DNA of 64,000 nucleotides from Hyphomicrobiales bacterium (GTDB lineage Bacteria; Pseudomonadota; Alphaproteobacteria; Parvibaculales; Parvibaculaceae). Location: the NCBI GenBank assembly GCA_016124805.1, contig WGND01000003.1, positions 62,001 through 126,000 on the forward strand, read 5' to 3'. Positions 25,514 through 34,660 of this stretch are shown here, piece by piece. The position numbers were made by a program, and so were the translations under genes. Numbering within the stretch: the first letter of the stretch is position 1; every line of letters begins with the position of its first letter. Under the pieces are notes generated by a model. That model was not told the origin of the DNA. It worked only from the letters and a program-made list of their open reading frames with translations, and searched no databases.

Positions 25514-27775
25514 ATGAACGCCCCCATCAAATCTTCAAGTTCTCCCCAGATGTCCTCCGCCTATGGACAGGGTGGCATCCAGCCGGACGAGGCGGGATCT
25601 TTTGACTTCGATTTGATGGGCATCTATCGCGCGCTGAGAAAGCGGCTTGGCCTCATTCTGGCTGTGACATTCGGACTGACGGCTCTGGTGATGGTCTTCG
25701 TCCTGCAGCTGACGCCGCTCTATACAGCCGAAACACTGATCCTTCTCGACCAGCAGAAAACGCAGGTCGTCGATGTTGAATCCGTCATGTCGGGTCTGAC
25801 AGCCGACTCGCCCACCGTTGACAGCCAGGTCGAAATTCTGCGGTCTCGAAATGTCGCAAAACGCGTTGTCGAAGACCTGGACCTCGTAAATGACCCGGAA
25901 TTCAATGCCGCCCTCAGGGCGCCTTCTCCGTTGCGCTACGTCGATCCGCGTTATTGGCTGAGCCAGATTTTTGTTAGCGATGGAGCGGTGGATGAGGCGG
26001 CTGCCCGCGAGCGAACATTGCAGAGCGTTGTGGGCTCGATCGTCAGCAAGACCAGCGTGTCCCGTCGCGGATCGACCTATATCATGTCTCTCAAATTTAC
26101 GTCCGAGGACCCGGTCAAGGCCGCCAAAATTGCGAATGCGCTGGCTGACACCTATGTGCTGGATCAGCTTGAAGCGCGTTTTAATGCCACAAAGCAGGCA
26201 AATGAATGGCTCTCCAAGCGGCTGGCTGATCTCCGGATTCAGGTTCAGGATTCGGAGCGCGCGGCCGAGATCTTCCGGACCCAGAACGGTCTGGAGAGTG
26301 CTGGCGGGACGACCATCAATGACCAGCAGCTCTCCGAATTGAATGCCCAGCTCATTCTTGCCAAGACAAATCTGGCTGAAAAACAGGCCAAATATTCACG
26401 TGCCAAGCAGATATTGGCCTCCGGTGGCAGCATCGAGTCAGTCGCGGATGTGCTGCAGTCGCAGACCATTACGCAGTTGCGGGCAAGCGAAGCGGAGTTG
26501 GCGCGGCAACAGGCCGATCTCTCAACAAAATACGGACCCCGCCATCCCGCCATTTTGAATATCGACGCGCAGCGCAAGGATATTCAGAAACAGATCGGCC
26601 GCGAAGTTCAACGCATCGTGGGGAGCATTCAGAATGAAGCGGCGATCGCCCAGTCGCGCGTGGACTCGCTCCAGAAAAGTTTGAATGAACTCAAGGGCAC
26701 ATCGAACGAGAATAATCAGGCCTTTATTCAGCTTCGCGAGCTTGAACGTGAAGCGGAGGCGAACCGGTCTGTATACGAATCCTTTCTGAACCGCTTCAAA
26801 GAGACGTCTCAGCAGAGCGACCTCCAGACGACAGATGCGCGTATCATATCGCCAGCCATTCGTCCGGGCGGGTCGTCCTTTCCAAATATCCCCATCTTTG
26901 CTGTCCTTGCGCTGATGCTCTCAGGTGCCTTGGGGGTCGGTATCGCGCTGCTTCTGGAGATGCTGGACAGCGGGCTGCGTACCGGACAGGAGATTGAAGA
27001 TGCGCTGGGCCTTGCCCATCTGGTCTCGCTGCCACTTGTGCCGGATGAGAAAGGTGCTGATGGGCGCATCATGCTGGCGCAGGAATATCTTCTGGCCAAG
27101 CCGCTTTCAGCCTATTCGGAATCACTGCGCAGCCTGAGAAGCGCTCTTGCCCTCTCGAATGTGGATTCACCGCCAAAACTGGTGATGTTTACATCGGCAC
27201 TGCCCAAAGAAGGCAAAACGACATCTGCCGTCAGTTTCGCCCGTGCCGCGGCACAGTCCGGCCTGCAGGTGCTGCTGATCGATTGCGACCTTCGTCATCC
27301 TTCCGTCCATAAGGCTTTCCGGATGCCGAGCCCCAAGGCGGGCCTGGTCGAGCTTCTGGCGGGTAATGTGAAGCTTGAGGATGTTCTGCTTGTCGACGAA
27401 GCGTCCGCCCTTGATTTCCTGCCGATTGCCTCCGGTTCGGCAAACCCGCCGGATGTTCTGGGGTCGGGCCAGATGAAGCGTCTGCTGGCTGACATGCGCG
27501 ACAGATATGATCTTGTTGTTCTGGATTCAGCGCCGGTGCTGCCGGTCTCGGATTCCCGCGTCCTGTCACGCATTGTGGACAAGACCCTGTTTGTCGTGCG
27601 CTGGGCGGAGACGCCAAAGGATGCTGCCGCCAGTGCCGTCAAAGAGCTCCGAAATTACGGGGCGGATATTGCAGGGGTTGTGCTGAGCATTGTTGATACC
27701 AACAAGCAGGCCAAATATGGCTATGGCGATGGCGGCTATTATTATCGTCGTTACAGCCGCTATTACGTCAACTAG
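25514..27775 (+). CDS. Wzc/ExoP-like polysaccharide co-polymerase with BY-kinase domain
   Basis: 753 residues. Wzz domain with TM1 (about 35-57) and TM2 (about 455-480) around a long periplasmic coiled-coil region (about 220-430), then a cytoplasmic tyrosine autokinase: Walker A SALPKEGKTT (Lys568), Walker A' LLIDCDLRHPS, Walker B LVVLDSAPV. The C-terminus is a tyrosine cluster (YGYGDGGYYYRRYSRYY), the usual autophosphorylation tail. It controls chain length and export in Wzy-dependent pathways. ATG 25514 is preferred over the upstream start at 25448, which falls next to the 25410-25456 hairpin. The next gene follows after six bases. Confidence 0.95.
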   Translation: MNAPIKSSSSPQMSSAYGQGGIQPDEAGSFDFDLMGIYRALRKRLGLILAVTFGLTALVMVFVLQLTPLYTAETLILLDQQKTQVVDVESVMSGLTADSPTVDSQVEILRSRNVAKRVVEDLDLVNDPEFNAALRAPSPLRYVDPRYWLSQIFVSDGAVDEAAARERTLQSVVGSIVSKTSVSRRGSTYIMSLKFTSEDPVKAAKIANALADTYVLDQLEARFNATKQANEWLSKRLADLRIQVQDSERAAEIFRTQNGLESAGGTTINDQQLSELNAQLILAKTNLAEKQAKYSRAKQILASGGSIESVADVLQSQTITQLRASEAELARQQADLSTKYGPRHPAILNIDAQRKDIQKQIGREVQRIVGSIQNEAAIAQSRVDSLQKSLNELKGTSNENNQAFIQLRELEREAEANRSVYESFLNRFKETSQQSDLQTTDARIISPAIRPGGSSFPNIPIFAVLALMLSGALGVGIALLLEMLDSGLRTGQEIEDALGLAHLVSLPLVPDEKGADGRIMLAQEYLLAKPLSAYSESLRSLRSALALSNVDSPPKLVMFTSALPKEGKTTSAVSFARAAAQSGLQVLLIDCDLRHPSVHKAFRMPSPKAGLVELLAGNVKLEDVLLVDEASALDFLPIASGSANPPDVLGSGQMKRLLADMRDRYDLVVLDSAPVLPVSDSRVLSRIVDKTLFVVRWAETPKDAAASAVKELRNYGADIAGVVLSIVDTNKQAKYGYGDGGYYYRRYSRYYVN

Positions 27776-27781
27776 CACTGC

Positions 27782-28498
27782 ATGACAGGTTTCAGACACG
27801 TCACCCCCTATGTGGTCTGTCTTCTGGGGCTCACTTTGGTCCTCTGCGCCGGCTACCGTTCCTGGGGGCTTGGCCAACTTGTCCATGATCGTCCGGCGGG
27901 CCTTGTTCAATCTCTCAATCAGGGTACGGACCTGGATAGCGTAGAGATCGATCAGGGGATCGAGGCCTATCGCTCAGCCGTCGCTACCCTGCCTCATATG
28001 TCTGATGCTTTTATACAGCTCGGGCGTTTAATGCTTCGCCGTGCCATCTATCTGGATGGACAGCTGCGTGATGATGCCCTGCGCGCGGCCGCCGGGTATT
28101 TTGAGCAGGCTATCGCCGCCTCACCATCGGAACCTTTTGGCTGGAGCCTCTTGGCCCTGTCGCAGGATCAGATGGCGAGTCCCGAGCCCCAAATCATCTC
28201 CCTGATCAGATATTCCCATTATCTGGGGCCGCAGGAGGCATCCAGCATTCTGATCAGGGTGCCGGTTGGATTGCGCCATTGGGATGGCATGCCCGCCGAT
28301 CTGCAGGAAAGCCTGCGTCAGGACATGCGGCGCTGGTGGCGATATCCGGCGCTGCAGCCTGATATGATTTCGCTATATCTCGGCTCGTCTCTGACAGAAC
28401 GGATCATCATCCGGAAGGCCATTCTGACATCTCCGGAGCTGCAAAAGAAATTTGACAGGCTGCTTATTGAGGATACCGGTCTGAAAAGGCGGCGCTGA
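27782..28498 (+). CDS. Membrane-anchored TPR-like protein of unknown function
   Basis: 238 residues. One N-terminal hydrophobic segment (about 8-26, PYVVCLLGLTLVLCAG) and a helical body with TPR-like spacing (IEAYRSAVATLPHMSDAFIQLGRLML; AAGYFEQAIAASPSEPFGWSLLALSQ). The domain call is by pattern, not by strong match. It follows the BY-kinase after six bases and ends one base from the convergent O-antigen-ligase-like gene, so it is the last gene of the export transcription unit. A periplasmic scaffold role in polysaccharide assembly is plausible. Confidence 0.75.
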   Translation: MTGFRHVTPYVVCLLGLTLVLCAGYRSWGLGQLVHDRPAGLVQSLNQGTDLDSVEIDQGIEAYRSAVATLPHMSDAFIQLGRLMLRRAIYLDGQLRDDALRAAAGYFEQAIAASPSEPFGWSLLALSQDQMASPEPQIISLIRYSHYLGPQEASSILIRVPVGLRHWDGMPADLQESLRQDMRRWWRYPALQPDMISLYLGSSLTERIIIRKAILTSPELQKKFDRLLIEDTGLKRRR

Positions 28499-28499
28499 C

Positions 28500-29933
28500 T
28501 TATCTGTCTTTTCTTTGGCGCGACCATGACTGACTGACGGCTATGCCGAGGATAAAGGCATAGAAAACGGCAACAGCCGGCATTTGCAGGCTGAAATCGA
28601 CGGTTGAATGCAGGCCGACGAGTGCCGTTGCGCAGAGGCCAAGGGCGGGCCAGAGCCAACCCCTCTGACGGTCCCATGTGCCGCGCCAGCTGCGCCAGGC
28701 CAGCAGCGCGATAGCCAGATTCAGGGCAAGAGCGGCTGGCAGGCCCAGCTCAAGCGCGTTTTCAAGATAGGTATTATGCGCCTTGTCCCATTTGGTCAGG
28801 ATCGAGCTATCGATCGTTCGATAGGCCGGTATGACATTCTCAAATGTGCCAAACCCTGTGCCGGTCCATGGCGCGGATTTCAGTGCCGAAAGGGTGTAGG
28901 ACCAAACTTCAAGGCGACCCTGTCCGCTCTCAACGATAAAGCGGGATTCATAGCGTTGGACGAGTGTTTGTGATCCGAGAAAATAGGCCAGCGCCGATAT
29001 TCCTGTAATGACCAGGAAAATGGCTGACAGATTTTTTACTGAAAGCTTTTTCCCTATCAGGAAGATACCACCCAGGATGAGAAGGGCGGCAGCCGTTGAT
29101 GCGATTCCGGCACGCGAGCCTGTCAGCATGAGGGCGACAAGCGTCACCAGGAAACAGGCCGTCAGCCAAACTGAATCAACCAGCAAATGTTCTATCAGGC
29201 GTGCGATACGCTGCTGCAGGGGCCAGTTCAGGGACAGTGTTTGACGCACGCCCATCAGCAGGCGGGCCGTGATGAGGAGAAGGCCGAGACCGGCAAATGT
29301 TGCGTAAGAGTTCCGATTGACGAATGTGCTGCTGAGCGATGTCTGATAGGTCCATTTTTTGTAAAATAGGAGCCATTCATTGCCGGCGAGATATATGCAA
29401 AGGCCATAGGCGGCATAGGCCACACTTATGAGTGTGATCGCGCGCAGCGCCTGGTCGGCGCGTTTTGCCGTATAACCCAATTGCAGGCTGAGCCAGAAAA
29501 TGGCGCCATAGCAAATCAGCCGCAACAGGCCTGCAAGTGTCTCGTCCGGATTGACGCTGATGCGGGACGACAGATCCTGCCCTGTGACCTCGGCAGCGAT
29601 GCGCCAGACCGGATCGCCGATGCCAAGAGGAAGCCATTGAATGAATATCCAGACGCAGGTCATGGCATAGAGCAGAAGGGGCAGCCAAATGCGGCGGGGT
29701 GAAACCGGCATGGGTCCACCGCCTAGATTTCTGGCAGCCCAAAGTATAAGGAGCAGACCTGCAGAGAGGCAAAGCAGTGCAGCGGGCAGGGGGCGGTTGC
29801 TGCCCAGGGGCAATGGGGCCAGGGCAATCATTGCCAATAGCGCAAGGAAGAGGCCCTGATCCCAGATGCCTGACGGCCTTTCGCCCGACCGTTGCTGGCC
29901 GGCACTGATCATCTCTGAATTGAGGCCGGGCAT
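28500..29933 (-). CDS. O-antigen ligase/polymerase-family membrane protein (Wzy_C)
   Basis: 477 residues with about eleven hydrophobic segments and a larger periplasmic loop. Family marks: LTGSRAGIASTAAALL, the loop TGTGFGTFENVIPAYR and KAHNTYLENALELGLPAAL, where the AHNTYLE histidine is conserved in WaaL and Wzy_C proteins. It joins or polymerises lipid-linked glycans in the periplasm. It is encoded on the strand opposite to the export genes. A second, unrelated polymerase-like protein is encoded at 34657-36234, so one of the two may act as ligase or serve a different glycan. Confidence 0.85.
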   Translation of the reverse strand: MPGLNSEMISAGQQRSGERPSGIWDQGLFLALLAMIALAPLPLGSNRPLPAALLCLSAGLLLILWAARNLGGGPMPVSPRRIWLPLLLYAMTCVWIFIQWLPLGIGDPVWRIAAEVTGQDLSSRISVNPDETLAGLLRLICYGAIFWLSLQLGYTAKRADQALRAITLISVAYAAYGLCIYLAGNEWLLFYKKWTYQTSLSSTFVNRNSYATFAGLGLLLITARLLMGVRQTLSLNWPLQQRIARLIEHLLVDSVWLTACFLVTLVALMLTGSRAGIASTAAALLILGGIFLIGKKLSVKNLSAIFLVITGISALAYFLGSQTLVQRYESRFIVESGQGRLEVWSYTLSALKSAPWTGTGFGTFENVIPAYRTIDSSILTKWDKAHNTYLENALELGLPAALALNLAIALLAWRSWRGTWDRQRGWLWPALGLCATALVGLHSTVDFSLQMPAVAVFYAFILGIAVSQSWSRQRKDR

Positions 29934-30112
29934 TTTTCACCAGAAGGGTTTGGGCGCGATAACGATGTTGGCCGGTTTCATCTGTTGTCAGAATGGTCTG
30001 TCTTGGAATTGTTGAAATAGCTATCTAGGGTATAAATATACATCTAAACAAGTCCTCAGAAACTGAACGCATTGCAGTCTTCGTCCTTCGACATGAAAGC
30101 GGAAGTCATCCT

Positions 30113-30214
30113 ATGAAAGTTGTCGCCTTTCTGCCCGCAAAGGGGACCAGCTCCCGGGTTCAGAACAAGAATACTGAAATCTTTTTCGGCAAACTGATAC
30201 AATTCTCTCCATAG
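30113..30214 (+). pseudogene. Truncated acylneuraminate cytidylyltransferase-like remnant
   Basis: An ATG with GGAAG upstream opens 33 residues, MKVVAFLPAKGTSSRVQNKN and then a different sequence, ending at TAG. The first 20 residues match the nucleotide-binding N-terminus of CMP-sialic acid synthetase-type enzymes (LPAKGxSxRxxxKN); everything after is lost. It lies in the 400-base spacer where base composition shifts to A+T-rich before the flippase gene. This looks like the scar of a deletion or recombination. The rest of the spacer (29934-30112 and 30215-30333) shows no other gene; the 11-base word TAAATATACAT occurs at 30033 and 30298. Confidence 0.75.
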
Positions 30215-30333
30215 GCGTGATCATTTCGGTTTTCTAAGTTTATCTCACTATTCGACGTTGCCTGCTCTAGCCGGAGCATGTGCGCTAGAAAACATTGTAA
30301 ATATACATTTCGAAAATTGAGGGTTTTTTCAGC

Positions 30334-31794
30334 ATGCTGAAGAGTGCAAGTCTTTTTCAGCGCGTGCTGGGAGCCATCATGTGGGCTCTTAGTGGGCAAA
30401 TCACGTCCATGATCCTGCGATTGGTTGGGCTGGCATACTTGGCTCGCTTGCTAGCCCCCTCCGATTATGGCGCATTTGGCGCTGCTTTTCTGTGCGCGAA
30501 TATTCTTGCCTCTATTGGCAGGGAGACGGTGATCGGCTCTCTAGTTAACCATCGCCAACCGCTTCCTCATCATATTAGTTCAGCCTTCACACTTTCGGTT
30601 GCTGTTGGGTGTTTAGGATATATTTTTCTCTGGGCCATTGGCCCCCTTATTGGTTCATTCTTTCATAGCCAAGATGTGGAAGCGCTTATTCCTGTTCTCG
30701 GACTTATAGTTCCGGTTTCAATTCTTTCTGCGACCGCGACAGGTCTCCTCCAGTCACGCTTCGGCTTCCAAAAGCTTGCTGGTGCAGAAGTTGTTGCGCA
30801 ACTCCTCAATACCGCCGCATCCATACTTTTAGCAACTTATGGATGGGGCTATTGGGCGCTGGCATGGGGGCAGATTATTGCGGCTGTGTATCTGTTGGCC
30901 ACCAGCTATTTTTTATCGCCGCACAATCTCAAGCTCACGCTCCGATGGCATGAGCACAAGGAAATTATTAAGTATTCATCGGGTTATTCCCTCACCCAAC
31001 TTAGTAATAATCTAGGCCGAAATCTTGACAATATAATTGTTGGCATTTCTCTTGGTCAAACAGCGTTGGGAGTCTATGGGCGAGCATTCAATCTATTCAC
31101 GCTGCCTGTTACGACGCTGGGCCTTGTGATTGGCCGTGTTCTTTTTCCAGCTTTCGCAGAGGCAAAAAATGACGTTGGGCGGCTTAAACGCGGCTATCTG
31201 GGAGGTATTGCAATATGTTCCTTGCTACTGACACCAGCATCTGTCGCTCTTTGGTTTTCCGCGCATGACATCGTCTCTGTCATATTAGGTGGCCAATGGG
31301 TGGGTGCAGGTGAGCCGCTGAAGTACCTTTCAATAGCCTTGTTGCCGCGGTTTTCTTACAAGATAACAGAGACGCTTTCCTTTTCATTAGGCGCTGTATA
31401 TGGCACAGCGTTGCGACAAACCCTATATGCCATTCTCGTGCTTGTCGCATCGCTCGTTGGTTCTCTATATGGCCTTGAAGGTGTGTCGATCGGTGTTTCC
31501 TTGGCTATTTTTGTTTTTTATTTTTTGTCAGCAGGTTTGGCTAACCAACTCGTTGGTGTCCAGTGGCGCGAATTTTTTGCAGCTCATATAGGCGGCTTGA
31601 TTATCGCGGCTACTCTTGGTTTTGGACTCGGTATATTTGAATTCCAATTGGAGCAAGTGGCTCTTTCATCCATATTGAGGCTTTTAGGAATTGCAGCCAT
31701 TACGCTTATCACTTATGCCGTGATGCTTGGGCTATTTGCCAGATTCATATTGGGTAATTCAGCGAAAAGCATCATTATGAGATTGAAAAAGTAG
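30334..31794 (+). CDS. Wzx-type lipopolysaccharide/exopolysaccharide flippase
   Basis: 486 residues, about 12-14 transmembrane segments, MOP/polysaccharide-transport superfamily of the WzxC kind. Visible marks: an N-terminal LARLLAPSDYGAFGAAF, the central GYSLTQLSNNLGRNLDNIIVG (typical RNLDNxxVG of this family) and LPVTTLGLVIGRVLFPAFAE. It would flip undecaprenyl-linked repeat units to the periplasm. The gene is clearly richer in A+T than the genes on both sides, as are the next two, which suggests recent exchange of the repeat-unit module. Confidence 0.9.
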   Translation: MLKSASLFQRVLGAIMWALSGQITSMILRLVGLAYLARLLAPSDYGAFGAAFLCANILASIGRETVIGSLVNHRQPLPHHISSAFTLSVAVGCLGYIFLWAIGPLIGSFFHSQDVEALIPVLGLIVPVSILSATATGLLQSRFGFQKLAGAEVVAQLLNTAASILLATYGWGYWALAWGQIIAAVYLLATSYFLSPHNLKLTLRWHEHKEIIKYSSGYSLTQLSNNLGRNLDNIIVGISLGQTALGVYGRAFNLFTLPVTTLGLVIGRVLFPAFAEAKNDVGRLKRGYLGGIAICSLLLTPASVALWFSAHDIVSVILGGQWVGAGEPLKYLSIALLPRFSYKITETLSFSLGAVYGTALRQTLYAILVLVASLVGSLYGLEGVSIGVSLAIFVFYFLSAGLANQLVGVQWREFFAAHIGGLIIAATLGFGLGIFEFQLEQVALSSILRLLGIAAITLITYAVMLGLFARFILGNSAKSIIMRLKK

Positions 31795-31868
31795 CGATTT
31801 AAATATTGAGGTCTTAACCTAACCGTTCACTCTGTCGCCAATTTTTTGTTCAAAATCAGGAGGCTGAA

Positions 31869-32543
31869 TTGAGGCCAAGTGAAGCAAAATTCATTTTCAA
31901 ATTATTGAAAGATTTCCCCGTTACTGAAATTACTCCGTGCTTAAACCTTGGTTCTTCCACCGGGAATTTCAGGACGATCCATCAACCTCATATCCAAGAA
32001 CAACTTATTGGACCCTTGGAGGATATGGGGGTTAAATTTCTGCACTCGGACTTTAAGGAAGCTGAAGGTGTCGACATCGCTGGAGACATCTATGACAATG
32101 CGGTGCTCACTGAGATCAAGTCTAGAAATATTCGTTCAGTTCTTTGCTGCAATATGTTTGAGCATGTTATCGAAAGAGACAGGTTAGCTGCCATCATATC
32201 GGATATTGTGCCGAAGGGGGGCTTGCTTCTAGTAAGCGTACCTTATTCATATCCTTTGCATTACGATCCTATAGACACCTATTTTCGTCCGTCCCCTGAG
32301 GAAATTGCTAAGCTCTTTCCGGAATTCAGAATAGAAAAATCTGGTATTGTAAGTGATATTACTTTTTCAGAGGAGCTCTATGCAAGTTTTGGCATTGCAG
32401 GTTTCATTTGGCATGTGCTTAAAAGCGCTATCAAGTTCTTTATGTTTTGGCGTGGTGCGGAAAAATGGAAAGGGCACATGCATCGATATTTATGGCTTTT
32501 CAGGCCATATCAAAGTTCATGTGCCGTACTTCGAAAGCAATAA
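31869..32543 (+). CDS. SAM-dependent methyltransferase (class I, diverged)
   Basis: 224 residues. A TTG start with a perfect AGGAGG at 31858-31863. The segments LNLGSSTGNFRTI (motif I), LCCNMFEHVIERDRLAAIISDIVPKGGLLLVSVPYSYPLHYDPIDTYFRPS follow the class I pattern seen in polysaccharide-locus methyltransferases. A hydrophobic segment (about 178-196) lies near the C-terminus. A+T-rich like the flippase gene and probably acquired with it. Likely methylates a sugar of the repeat unit or the chain end; target unknown. Confidence 0.8.
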   Translation: MRPSEAKFIFKLLKDFPVTEITPCLNLGSSTGNFRTIHQPHIQEQLIGPLEDMGVKFLHSDFKEAEGVDIAGDIYDNAVLTEIKSRNIRSVLCCNMFEHVIERDRLAAIISDIVPKGGLLLVSVPYSYPLHYDPIDTYFRPSPEEIAKLFPEFRIEKSGIVSDITFSEELYASFGIAGFIWHVLKSAIKFFMFWRGAEKWKGHMHRYLWLFRPYQSSCAVLRKQ

Positions 32544-32554
32544 ATTGGATTTTT

Positions 32555-33232
32555 CTACTTAACACCAGTGACGATGGTGTTATAGAGCCCTGTTCGGAGC
32601 GCCTTGTAATGCATAAGCAGCTTGCGAAAGGGATGATTGGTTGGAAGTTTGCGCCCAAAGCGACCACCTTGTGAACCAGGCTGACATGTCCCATTCACGA
32701 TATCCAATCCGCAGACGGACATCAGATTGCCAAGGCTCAAGGGCGTCCATGAGTTCAGATGCATGTCCGTGTCATTGGCTGTCCAGACTCTGTGCCGCTT
32801 CAGGAGCAATGGCATTTCGCACGGCACTACAATTCGTATCAGCCCGCCCGGCTTCAGGACACGATATAACTCTCTGATTGTGTGGGCAGGGTTTTCGACA
32901 TGCTCCATGGCGTGATTGCTGATAATCAAATCCACGGACTGATCGGCAATTTTTGAAATATCCGGAACGACGAGATCCAGTTTGGCTTGAGCGACTTCGC
33001 TTGCGACCGGGTTCACCTCCACGCCGATTCGTTTTGAGGCAGGCAGCGCGCTGAGGACGCCACCGGTGCCACATCCAAAATCCAGAATGGTGATGTGCTC
33101 CGAGGCAAGGTCCTCAAACAATCGGGCCCTTTGTATCTGGATGGCGGTGGAGCGGGCTGAGCTTCTCTGCTCATGATATTGCTTGCCCTTTTCGCCCTGA
33201 TAAAGGTCTACAGCTGGCATGGCGGAATCCAT
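32555..33232 (-). CDS. Class I SAM-dependent methyltransferase
   Basis: 225 residues: ITILDFGCGTGGVLSALPASKRIGVEVNP is SAM motif I, followed by VDLIISNHAMEHVENPAHTIRELYRVLKPGG, the pattern of the Methyltransf_11 group. Convergent with the preceding methyltransferase (11-base gap). Composition is closer to the GC-rich genes than that of 31869-32543. An ATG four codons further in (33220) is an alternative start. Likely another sugar methylation activity; acceptor unknown. Confidence 0.88.
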   Translation of the reverse strand: MDSAMPAVDLYQGEKGKQYHEQRSSARSTAIQIQRARLFEDLASEHITILDFGCGTGGVLSALPASKRIGVEVNPVASEVAQAKLDLVVPDISKIADQSVDLIISNHAMEHVENPAHTIRELYRVLKPGGLIRIVVPCEMPLLLKRHRVWTANDTDMHLNSWTPLSLGNLMSVCGLDIVNGTCQPGSQGGRFGRKLPTNHPFRKLLMHYKALRTGLYNTIVTGVK

Positions 33233-33442
33233 TTACTAAGATTGAAGTCATCTAAATGCAATAATGATGCGAAGCACATAGCACGCAGATGACAATATCT
33301 ACTTGAAGACAAAAATACACGCTAATCGATTGATAAAACAAGCCAGTTTGGTGATTCTGTCTGATTGTCTGGGATGGATTTAAGTCTTATTGTGAATGCT
33401 GTTTCGTTATCCTCCTTCTCTATTATTTGATCGTAGCTGCTT

Positions 33443-34660
33443 ATGGACCCGCAACCCGATGTCATTTTTGTGATCCATCAGATCGGCAGCGGGGCCGATG
33501 GCGGGATACAGAGCATCAGTGAACTGATTGCTCACACACCTATGCTGAAAAAGCAGATCATCACCAATATAGAGACGGCTGCCTCAGCGCGATGGGCCCG
33601 TCACGGGACGGTGACGATCTGGCCCAGTCAGGAAGACCTTCATGGCGCACGCGGGCGTGGGGTTCGCCATCGTTTCAGGCAGATTGCCTATCGGTTGCGC
33701 AACAATCTTCGTATGTTCTTGTTGCTTCGTGCCACAGGCGCACGGGTGGTTCATTGCAATGACCGGCGGGCCTTTCTCAGCGTGGCTTTTGGTGCGCGGC
33801 TTGCCGGGGCTCGTGTGATCCTGAATGTGCGTGACACATTGCATGTCGGCTCGCGCTCCACAGGGCTTTGGCGGCTGTCGCTTCGGCTCTCGTCGCTTTT
33901 TCTGGTTCTCTCCCAGGAGATGAAGGCTGCCTGGATGAAGGCACTGCTACCGACCTCTGATGAGCCGGACCAGCGTCGGAAATTTGCCTATCTCTACAGC
34001 ATTGTTGATACAGAGATTTGCCAGCCCGTGACCGGGGCTGCCCGCGCCGATTTACGCCGGGCGCTGGGCATGCCGGAGGCGGCTTTTGCTCTCAGTTATG
34101 TGGCGCGTGTGGACCACAAGAAGGCGCAACTGGCCTTCATTCAGCAGGCGTTGCCGGGTCTGGTGGCGACAATTCCTTCTCTCTCGGTGCATTTTGTCGG
34201 GGATTTCCAACCCGGGACGGATCCTTATTGTGCGGAATGTGCCAAGGCTGTCGAGGCTTTGGGTCTTGGTCACGTCGTTCATTTTGAGGGCTATAGTCCC
34301 ACGCCGGCACATTGGTATGCCGCGTCAGATATCGTGGCGCTTGCTTCTGTACGCGAGGGACTGCCCCGTGCCGTGATTGAGGGGCTGGCCTGCGGCGCGA
34401 GCGTGGTTTCTTTTGATGTCTGCTCCGTCCGGGAAATCCTGGAAGGACATGATTGCGGGCGTGCTGTGCCCTCAGGCGATTATGATGCCTTTGTGAAGGC
34501 GGTCGTGGCGCTTTACCAGGACGAGGCAGAGCGGGCCCGTCTCGCCGGACATGGCGTGGAGATTGCAAGACAGCTTTTCCGATCAGATGTTGCAGGGCGT
34601 GCCTATAGCGATATCATCAGGGAATTATCGGGCCGGAAGGGCTTGGGGGCGCTGTCATGA
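33443..34660 (+). CDS. Glycosyltransferase family 4
   Basis: 405 residues, GT-B fold. N-terminal half: HQIGSGADGGIQSISELI and HCNDRRAFLSVAFGARLAGARVILNVRDT. C-terminal nucleotide-sugar half: FALSYVARVDHKKAQLAFI, HFVGDFQPG, and VREGLPRAVIEGLACGASVVSFDVCSVREIL, the E-x7-E motif of GT4. It is the first gene of a coupled set: its stop overlaps the Wzy-like start (ATGA). Donor sugar unknown. Confidence 0.9.
   Translation: MDPQPDVIFVIHQIGSGADGGIQSISELIAHTPMLKKQIITNIETAASARWARHGTVTIWPSQEDLHGARGRGVRHRFRQIAYRLRNNLRMFLLLRATGARVVHCNDRRAFLSVAFGARLAGARVILNVRDTLHVGSRSTGLWRLSLRLSSLFLVLSQEMKAAWMKALLPTSDEPDQRRKFAYLYSIVDTEICQPVTGAARADLRRALGMPEAAFALSYVARVDHKKAQLAFIQQALPGLVATIPSLSVHFVGDFQPGTDPYCAECAKAVEALGLGHVVHFEGYSPTPAHWYAASDIVALASVREGLPRAVIEGLACGASVVSFDVCSVREILEGHDCGRAVPSGDYDAFVKAVVALYQDEAERARLAGHGVEIARQLFRSDVAGRAYSDIIRELSGRKGLGALS

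Noticed and set aside
30033-30308. 11-base direct repeat TAAATATACAT flanking the cytidylyltransferase remnant as target-site duplication of a mobile element
   Set aside because: No transposase, inverted ends or element body lie between the copies; short A+T-rich words can repeat by chance in such sequence.
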